DNA of 64,000 nt from Pseudomonadota bacterium. Its GTDB lineage: Bacteria; Pseudomonadota; Gammaproteobacteria; Xanthomonadales; Xanthomonadaceae. The notes under the pieces are model-generated. The model was not told the DNA's origin, did not search any database, and worked only from the letters and a program-made list of their open reading frames with translations. Shown here piece by piece: positions 58,606-64,000 of this stretch; the stretch's first letter is position 1, and each line of letters opens with the position of its first letter. The translations under genes were made by a program, and so were the position numbers. Location of the stretch: contig CAUJIN010000034.1 in assembly GCA_963205495.1 (NCBI GenBank), positions 62,001 to 126,000 on the forward strand, read 5' to 3'.

Positions 58606-60510
58606 CTACGCCTCCAGCGTGGCCAGGTCGCCCTTGGTTTCCAGCCAGGTCTTGCGGTCGGAGGCGCGCTTTTTCGACAGCAGCATGTCCATCAGCGCCG
58701 AGGTTTCGCCGCCGTCCTCCACGGTGAGCTGCACCAGCCGGCGCGTATCGGGGTGGATGGTGGATTCGCGCAGCTGCGAGGGGTTCATCTCGCCCAGGCC
58801 CTTGAAGCGGGTGACGCTGACCGCGCCCTTTATCTTCTCGCGCTCGATGCGCTCCAGCAGGATGCGGCGTTCGTCCTCGTCCAGCGCGTAGAACACCTGC
58901 TTGCCCACGTCCACCCGGAACAGCGGCGGCATGGCGACGAAGACGTGGCCTTCGCGCACCAGCGCGGGAAAGTGCCTCAGGAACAGGGCCGAGAGCAGGG
59001 TGGCGATGTGCAGGCCGTCGGAGTCGGCGTCGGCGAGGATGACGATCTTTCCGTAGCGCAGTCCGTCGAGGTTGTCCGAACCGGGGTCGCAGCCGATCGC
59101 CACGGCGAGATCGTGGACTTCCTGCGAGGCCAGCACGCCCGAGCTGGCGACCTCCCAGGTGTTCAGGATCTTGCCGCGCAGGGGCAGGATGGCCTGGAAA
59201 TCCTTGTCGCGCGCCTGCCGCGCGCTGCCGCCGGCGGAGTCGCCTTCCACCAGAAACAGCTCGGTGCGGGAAAGGTCCTGCGAGGCGCAGTCGGCGAGCT
59301 TGCCGGGCAGGGCGGGGCCCTGGGTGATCTTCTTGCGCACCACCTGCTTTTCGGTCTTGAGCCGGGCCGAGGCGCGTTCGATGGCGAGCTGGGCGATCTT
59401 CTCGCCGGTTTCCACGTTCTGGTTGAGCCACAGCGAGAAGGCGTCGTGCGCCACGCCCTCGACGAAGCCGGCGGCCTGGCGCGAGGAGAGGCGCTCCTTG
59501 GTCTGGCCGGAAAACTGCGGGTCGGCAAGCTTGGCGGAAAGGACGTAGCTGACGCGGTCCCAGACGTCCTCGGGCGCGAGCTTCACGCCGCGCGGCAGCA
59601 GGTTGCGGAAGTCGCAGAATTCGCGCAGCGCCTCGGTGAGGCCCGAGCGCAGGCCGTTGACGTGGGTACCGCCCTGGGCGGTGGGGATGAGGTTGACGTA
59701 GCTTTCCTGCACCAGCTCGACCGTGCCCGATTCGGGAGCCGGAACCCAGCACACCGCAAATTCGCAGGCCTCGCCTTCGCGTGCCTGTGCGGCGAGGAAC
59801 AGGTCGGGCGGCAGGTGGCTGGTGTCGGCCAGCATGCCGCGCAGGTAGTCGCGCAGGCCGTTCTCGTAGAACCATTCGTTGCGCTCGCCGCTGGCCGCGT
59901 CCAGCAGGGTCACGCGCAGGCCCGGGCACAGCACCGCCTTGGCGCGCAGCACGTGACGAAGCTGGCGCAGGGCGAACTTCGCGCTGTCGAAGTATTTCGG
60001 GTCGGGCCAGAAGCGCAGCCGCGTGCCGGTGTTGCGGCGGCCCACGGTGCCGACCTGGGTCAAGGTCGAATCGGGCAGGCCGTCGCGGAAGGCCATGTGG
60101 TGCTCGGCGCCCTCGCGCCGGATCCAGACCTCCAGCCGCGTGGAGAGCGCGTTCACCACCGAGACGCCGACGCCGTGCAGGCCGCCCGAGAAGGTGTAGT
60201 TCTTGCCGCTGAACTTGCCGCCGGCGTGCAGCCGGGTGAGGATCAGCTCCACGCCCGGCACGCCTTCATCGGGGTGGATGTCCACCGGCATGCCGCGGCC
60301 GTCGTCGGACACCTCGCAGCTTCCATCCGCATGCAGCACCACGTCGATCGTCCTGGCGTGGCCGGCGAGCGCCTCGTCCACCGAGTTGTCGATGACTTCC
60401 TGCGCCAGATGATTGGGGCGGGAGGTGTCGGTGTACATGCCCGGCCGGCGCTTGACCGGGTCCAGGCCGGAGAGGACTTCGATGTCGGCGGCGTCGTAGC
60501 GGGAGCTCAT
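58606..60510 (-). CDS. parE: DNA topoisomerase IV subunit B
   Basis: 634 residues (E. coli 630). GHKL ATPase domain: VLSGLDPVKRRPGMYTDTSRPNHLAQEVIDN begins with the ParE-specific TDTSRP (GyrB has IGDT), then SDDGRGMP and GGLHGVGVSVVNALS. TOPRIM domain: FLVEGDSAGGSARQARD and ILADADSDGLHIA. It decatenates daughter chromosomes with ParC, which is not in the window. It is preceded by a strong hairpin (60591-60625). Confidence 0.96.
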   Translation of the reverse strand: MSSRYDAADIEVLSGLDPVKRRPGMYTDTSRPNHLAQEVIDNSVDEALAGHARTIDVVLHADGSCEVSDDGRGMPVDIHPDEGVPGVELILTRLHAGGKFSGKNYTFSGGLHGVGVSVVNALSTRLEVWIRREGAEHHMAFRDGLPDSTLTQVGTVGRRNTGTRLRFWPDPKYFDSAKFALRQLRHVLRAKAVLCPGLRVTLLDAASGERNEWFYENGLRDYLRGMLADTSHLPPDLFLAAQAREGEACEFAVCWVPAPESGTVELVQESYVNLIPTAQGGTHVNGLRSGLTEALREFCDFRNLLPRGVKLAPEDVWDRVSYVLSAKLADPQFSGQTKERLSSRQAAGFVEGVAHDAFSLWLNQNVETGEKIAQLAIERASARLKTEKQVVRKKITQGPALPGKLADCASQDLSRTELFLVEGDSAGGSARQARDKDFQAILPLRGKILNTWEVASSGVLASQEVHDLAVAIGCDPGSDNLDGLRYGKIVILADADSDGLHIATLLSALFLRHFPALVREGHVFVAMPPLFRVDVGKQVFYALDEDERRILLERIEREKIKGAVSVTRFKGLGEMNPSQLRESTIHPDTRRLVQLTVEDGGETSALMDMLLSKKRASDRKTWLETKGDLATLEA

Positions 60511-60590
60511 GGGCAGCGCAATCCGGGAAACGGCAGCCGCTCAGGATGGCGGGACAGGGCGGGTGAATCAAGCCGGCTTCCGACGGCCGT

Positions 60591-60625
60591 CAGGGAAAGG
60601 CGCGGCGCGGCCGCGCCTTTCCCTG
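60591..60625 (-). terminator. 16-bp perfect hairpin between the haem protein gene and parE
   Basis: CAGGGAAAGGCGCGGC (60591-60606) and its exact complement (60610-60625) with a GCG loop. It lies 8 nt after the stop of the minus-strand haem-protein gene and about 80 nt before parE. There is no T run beyond the stem, but stability alone suggests termination or mRNA end protection. Confidence 0.6.
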
Positions 60626-60633
60626 TGGATGGC

Positions 60634-63600
60634 TCATTGCGGCGATTCGAAGCCGTCGTCGAAGAGGTAGTCCCCGCCGCGCGTGTCGAAGGTTCGCTTC
60701 AGGCGGTGGACGTTGCCCTGCCGATCGCGCACTTCCAGCTCCAGGCGGGCATCGTCGAGCGCGGGCAGCGGAGCGGCAAGGCTCAGTAGGTAGCGTCCGT
60801 CGCCCAGCGCCTGTGCCAGGTCGATCAGCTCGCTGCCGGGCGCGCGTCCGGCCACGGGAAAGCTGGCGCGCAGCGAGAGGCTTGCGTCATCCAGGCCGCT
60901 GTTGGCGTCGGCAACACCGAACGCGATGGCGGTGACCGGCGCGGAATTCAGGCCGGGTCTGGGCGTGGCCAGGGTGAGGGTGGGGCGCAGGGTGTCGATG
61001 AACCAGCCTTCGCCGGGCCGGTTGCGCAGCTCGGCCAGGCTGATCGGCGCACCGAGGTCGATCCAGCGCGCGATCAGGATGCGTTCGTCGCGCGACAAGG
61101 GCGGCACGCCGGAGCCGGGCGGAGGCATGATTTCGCCGGTGTAGTCGAGATCGGCATTGTTGGTATGCGCGCCGGCCGGCATCGTGGCGGCATTGCCCGG
61201 CACGCTCTCGGTCGGGTGGTCGGCGTTGGTCCAGCCGTCCAGGCGCGCGCCGAAGATTTTCCACACCAGCAGGCTGCGCCGGCTCTGAAACATGCGGACG
61301 TAGCGGCTGGCGTTGGTCTGACGCCAGACTTTGTTGGGGATCACCGGCTTGTGGCCGAAGGTCGCGCAATCGTCGGCGGCCAGGCGGCGGTAGTCGCCCG
61401 GAAGCGGCGGCGCGTTGCCCTCGCAGGCCGGCACGTTTCCGGTGACCGAAAGATCCAGGTTGCCGGCGTTCTGGGTGCCGTTGTGGCACTGCACGCAGGA
61501 GCGTTGCAGCAGGGGGCGGATGTCGCGCAGGAATTCCACGTCGCGCACGCCGCCGGGCAGGTCCTGGACCTGCGGTTGGCCCGATGCGTCCTGGGTGAGC
61601 CAGGGCGTCACATCGCCGAGGTCGCGGATCGGATAGCCCGGCGCGCTGGCCGCCGTGCCTTCGAAAGCCAGCGGCTGCTGGCTGTGGGCGTGGCAGCCGC
61701 CGCAGTCCACGCGCATTTCCCCCGGGCGCACCTGGTGCCAGGTCTGCGCCATGTTCAGCACCATGCCGTTGCGGTTCAGGGTCTGGAAGGTGAAGGGGGT
61801 GTCGCCCGGCAGTTTGATCAGGAAACTGGTGTCGGGATTGCCCTCGGTGTCGAGGATGGGCTGGCCGCCGGAGGTGAATTTTCGTACCGGGAATTCGCCG
61901 AGCACGCGCAGGCGCTCGTTGGCGAAGCTGCTGTAGTCGCCGTCGAGGCTGGCACCCGGACCGTAGCGACGGTCGACGTTGGGCTCCATCGCCAGGATGC
62001 GCAGGCCCCAGATGTCGCTGTTGGCGTAGCGCCCGGCGTCGGCTCCCTGATAGGCCCAGTTGCTCCACGTCTCGTTTTCCGCGGTGTTGAACGGGTCAAG
62101 ACCCTGAAAACTGGGATAGCCCCGCCCCGGCGCGCTCTCGCGCTTGTACAGGCTGCTGCTGCCGACCAGTCCATGCGGGGTGCCGGCCGGGAGTGCGGGG
62201 TGCACGCTGCCGTCATTGGCCAGCCGCGGCAGCCGCGCCGGTTCAGCCACGCCGTGGATGGCGCTGTAGGGCACGACCGCGCGCGGCCAGGCTTCGTTGT
62301 ACGCCGGATCGTTCTTGATCGGCACCAGCGCCCCGCGGCTCCAGACCGCCTGACTGCCGGGGATCAGGTAGAGGCCTGCGTCGTAGTAGGGCACCGGCGT
62401 GGGGCGGTTGAGATCGTTGGCCGGCCCGGAGCTCCAGACCACCAGCAGGTCGTTGCCGGGCGCGGCCGAAGGGTGGGTGAACTTGCCGTTGCGCACGCCG
62501 TTGGCGTCGATGGGCGAGGCGTGGTCCTGATGGTGGGTCAGCGGCGTGATCGCGCGATAGCCGCGCGGGGTGAAGGAGAATCGGAAGGTGCCGGGCTGGG
62601 CCGCGTTCGAGAGGGTGTGTGGTATCTGCGGGTTGTCGGCCAGCGGCGCGCCGTGGAAGGCCGGCTGTCCGGCCGGCGGCGAGGGCGGCAGCCCGTACAG
62701 CGCGCCGAAACCGTTGTTGTTGAGGTTGTAGTAGGCCTCCACGATCACTTCGCCGCTGCTGGTCTGGGTCATGAAGTGGAAGGCTTCCGGCGAGGTGAGC
62801 GCGCTGACCAGCGGGCCCCAGTTGCGCCCGTCGGGCCAGATCGTCCAGATGCCCCAGATGCGCCGGTCGCGCAGCCCCTGGGATTCGTAGGAAGAGAACA
62901 TCAGCCGGCCGTCGCGCAGGATGGTCGGATGCAGCGCGCTGCCCAGCGTCATCGGCGCGATCGCTTCCGGATTGCTGCCGTCCAGGTCCATCACGAACAG
63001 CTGGAGATTGGGCGAGGTGTAGGGCGCGGTGGGCAGCAGGCCGTTGCGGCTGCTGGTGAAGGCGATGCGTCCGCCGGGCAGCGGCATCGGGCCGAGATTG
63101 AGGATGCCGTAGCCCAGGCGGTTGTATTGCGGGGGCGGGTCCAGCGGATTGGTTTCGTCGAAGTTTCCGGCGCCGGTGGCCGGGGTGAACTCGCCGAAGG
63201 TCAGCTGCTGGACCTGGCGGCTCTGCAGGTGGATGCGGAAGATGTCGGCGCCGCGCCGCGAGAGGTTGTCGCGCTGGGTATTGAGCTGGCCCACGCTGAC
63301 GTCGTGGAACAGGCTGTAGTAGACCCACTGGGCCTGGAAATCCACCATCGGGTCGGTGACGCTGCAGACCGTGCAGTCGACCAGCACCTCCTCGCTGCCG
63401 TCGGGATGCAGCAGCATCAGGTCGGCGCCCGGGTCGATGCGGCCGGGATGGAAGATTTCCGGCCAGGTGGTGTTCTGCAGGTCGCCGAAGCGCGGCTGGC
63501 GCACATAGACGATGTCGTAGTTCACCGCCGGTGTCTGTGCCAGAGCGCCGCCCGCCAGCGCCGCCAGCCCGGCCAGTGCGAGCGACCAGCGCCGTGCGGA

Positions 63601-63660
63601 CGAGGGGCGCGAAGGCTTGGGAAGGGAGCGGGACGAGCGAGGCGGGAGGGAAGGAAACAT
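60634..63660 (-). CDS. Secreted multidomain protein with two c-type haem motifs (hydrazine-synthase-alpha-like)
   Basis: 1008 residues. Sec signal peptide (WSLALAGLAALAGGALA, then QTPAV). The N-terminal half is propeller-like (FRIHLQSRQVQQLTFGEF, LFVMDLDGSNPEAIAPM, HPTILRDGRLMFSSYES), similar to TolB-type or hydrazine-synthase alpha N-domains. Two CxxCH haem sites follow: C653xxC656H657 in VDCGGCHAHSQQPLAFEG and C722xxC725H726 in QRSCVQCHNGTQNAG. LIARWIDLGAPI after the second site is typical of cytochrome-c-like domains in large secreted oxidoreductases. A C-terminal beta domain ends YLFDDGFESPQ, like tails of many Xanthomonadales secreted proteins. The reaction is unknown; actual hydrazine synthesis is very unlikely without the partner subunits. 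Confidence 0.8.
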   Translation of the reverse strand: MFPSLPPRSSRSLPKPSRPSSARRWSLALAGLAALAGGALAQTPAVNYDIVYVRQPRFGDLQNTTWPEIFHPGRIDPGADLMLLHPDGSEEVLVDCTVCSVTDPMVDFQAQWVYYSLFHDVSVGQLNTQRDNLSRRGADIFRIHLQSRQVQQLTFGEFTPATGAGNFDETNPLDPPPQYNRLGYGILNLGPMPLPGGRIAFTSSRNGLLPTAPYTSPNLQLFVMDLDGSNPEAIAPMTLGSALHPTILRDGRLMFSSYESQGLRDRRIWGIWTIWPDGRNWGPLVSALTSPEAFHFMTQTSSGEVIVEAYYNLNNNGFGALYGLPPSPPAGQPAFHGAPLADNPQIPHTLSNAAQPGTFRFSFTPRGYRAITPLTHHQDHASPIDANGVRNGKFTHPSAAPGNDLLVVWSSGPANDLNRPTPVPYYDAGLYLIPGSQAVWSRGALVPIKNDPAYNEAWPRAVVPYSAIHGVAEPARLPRLANDGSVHPALPAGTPHGLVGSSSLYKRESAPGRGYPSFQGLDPFNTAENETWSNWAYQGADAGRYANSDIWGLRILAMEPNVDRRYGPGASLDGDYSSFANERLRVLGEFPVRKFTSGGQPILDTEGNPDTSFLIKLPGDTPFTFQTLNRNGMVLNMAQTWHQVRPGEMRVDCGGCHAHSQQPLAFEGTAASAPGYPIRDLGDVTPWLTQDASGQPQVQDLPGGVRDVEFLRDIRPLLQRSCVQCHNGTQNAGNLDLSVTGNVPACEGNAPPLPGDYRRLAADDCATFGHKPVIPNKVWRQTNASRYVRMFQSRRSLLVWKIFGARLDGWTNADHPTESVPGNAATMPAGAHTNNADLDYTGEIMPPPGSGVPPLSRDERILIARWIDLGAPISLAELRNRPGEGWFIDTLRPTLTLATPRPGLNSAPVTAIAFGVADANSGLDDASLSLRASFPVAGRAPGSELIDLAQALGDGRYLLSLAAPLPALDDARLELEVRDRQGNVHRLKRTFDTRGGDYLFDDGFESPQ

Positions 63661-63770
63661 GCGCGGATGCTGGGCGCGAGGGACTGTGCAGCAGGTTACA
63701 TTTGTTTAGATTGTTTGCCCGCACCGCTGGTCCGGTCCGACGCACCGCTGATGCCAATACCGACCGGCTT

Positions 63771-64000
63771 TCAGCCGCGCAGTCGGCGCACGACGCGCAG
63801 AAAGACCTCGATCGCCTGATCCACTTCGGCTTCCGTGGTGAAGCGCCCCAGGGAAAACCGCACCGATGCCTGCGCCAGCTCCGGCGGCAGGCCCATCGCG
63901 GTGAGCACGTGCGAGGGCGTGAACCGCGCCGAATGGCAGGCCGATCCGCCCGACACGGCCAGTTCGGCGGCCAGCGCGCCCAGCAGGATCTCGCCCGGCA
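63771..64000 (-). CDS. Cysteine desulfurase (NifS/IscS family), C-terminal part
   Basis: Only the last 75 or so residues are visible; the gene continues beyond base 64000. The catalytic Cys lies in VSGGSACHSARFTPSHVL (codon near 63938), with PLP-enzyme fold residues after it: VRFSLGRFTTEAEVDQAIEVF is the standard C-terminal region. It removes sulfur from cysteine for Fe-S or tRNA thiolation. The CHSA context differs from E. coli IscS (CTSA), so it may be a paralogue rather than the housekeeping IscS. Confidence 0.85.
   Translation of the reverse strand, partial: PGEILLGALAAELAVSGGSACHSARFTPSHVLTAMGLPPELAQASVRFSLGRFTTEAEVDQAIEVFLRVVRRLRG

Noticed and set aside
61165..63819. 884-residue open frame on the plus strand opposite the haem protein gene
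   Set aside because: No recognisable domain; the minus-strand frame has a signal peptide and CxxCH motifs. The length is explained by high GC.

Overview
The window is a contiguous, GC-rich, densely coding piece of a gammaproteobacterial chromosome. It most likely belongs to the Xanthomonadales/Lysobacterales. The evidence is mixed. The gene orders (gshB-tonB-yqgE-ruvX-pyrB divergent from a pil-chp cluster; ruvB-ybgC-tolQRAB-pal-cpoB-queE-queC; initiator tRNA-rimP-nusA-infB-rbfA-truB) are typical of Gammaproteobacteria. The GGGAAT-rich inverted repeats between genes, and a secreted protein ending in ..DGFE.., are features I associate with Xanthomonadaceae. No transposase, phage gene, CRISPR array or rRNA gene was seen. 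Almost everything is core-genome material.

Layout. 1-2.1 kb: end of a beta-propeller protein, then a 5'-3' exonuclease and a nitroreductase on the minus strand. 2.3-4.7 kb: a DUF1631 protein. 4.8-7.8 kb: three-gene proton-translocating transhydrogenase (pntAA-pntAB-pntB). 7.9-10.2 kb: twitching ATPases pilT and pilU. 10.3-11.4 kb: queG. 11.4-15.2 kb (minus): gshB-tonB-yqgE-ruvX-pyrB. 15.4-29.2 kb: the Pil-Chp chemosensory operon pilG-pilI-pilJ-pilK-chpA-chpB-chpC, with a 2324-residue ChpA and an unusually long ChpB. 29.3-30.1 kb (minus): rsmE. 30.2-35.6 kb: type II secretion genes gspG-N. 35.6-38.6 kb: an inositol-monophosphatase-family gene, nudE, cysQ and mazG. 38.6-40.4 kb (minus): a DUF486 membrane protein and L-serine dehydratase. 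40.5 kb: a small glutaredoxin-like gene. 40.7-43.7 kb (minus): an ECF-type sigma factor translationally coupled to a TPR Ser/Thr kinase. 43.8-51.7 kb: ruvB, the Tol-Pal operon, queE and queC. 51.9-58.3 kb: tRNA-fMet, rimP, nusA, infB, rbfA, truB. 58.5 kb: tRNA-Lys. 58.6-60.5 kb (minus): parE. 60.6-63.7 kb (minus): a large secreted protein with two haem-binding motifs. The right edge holds the C-terminus of a cysteine desulfurase.

How the parts fit. pilT/pilU and pil-chp together are the retraction motor and chemosensory control of type IV pili. The gsp genes make the pseudopilus and inner-membrane platform of a related secretion machine, but its ATPase (E), platform protein F, C and secretin D are not here. 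queG, queE and queC are three steps of queuosine synthesis split over two places. Genes in most operons overlap by 4 nt (ATGA, GTGA or TTGA), so translational coupling is the rule.

The least ordinary parts are the Pil-Chp proteins (an 18-unit 15-bp tandem repeat in chpA; a thrice-repeated short motif in the ChpB linker; no pilH), the sigma/kinase pair with no anti-sigma gene, palindromic repeats inserted between operon genes and across the ruvB/ybgC junction, and the two-haem secreted protein.
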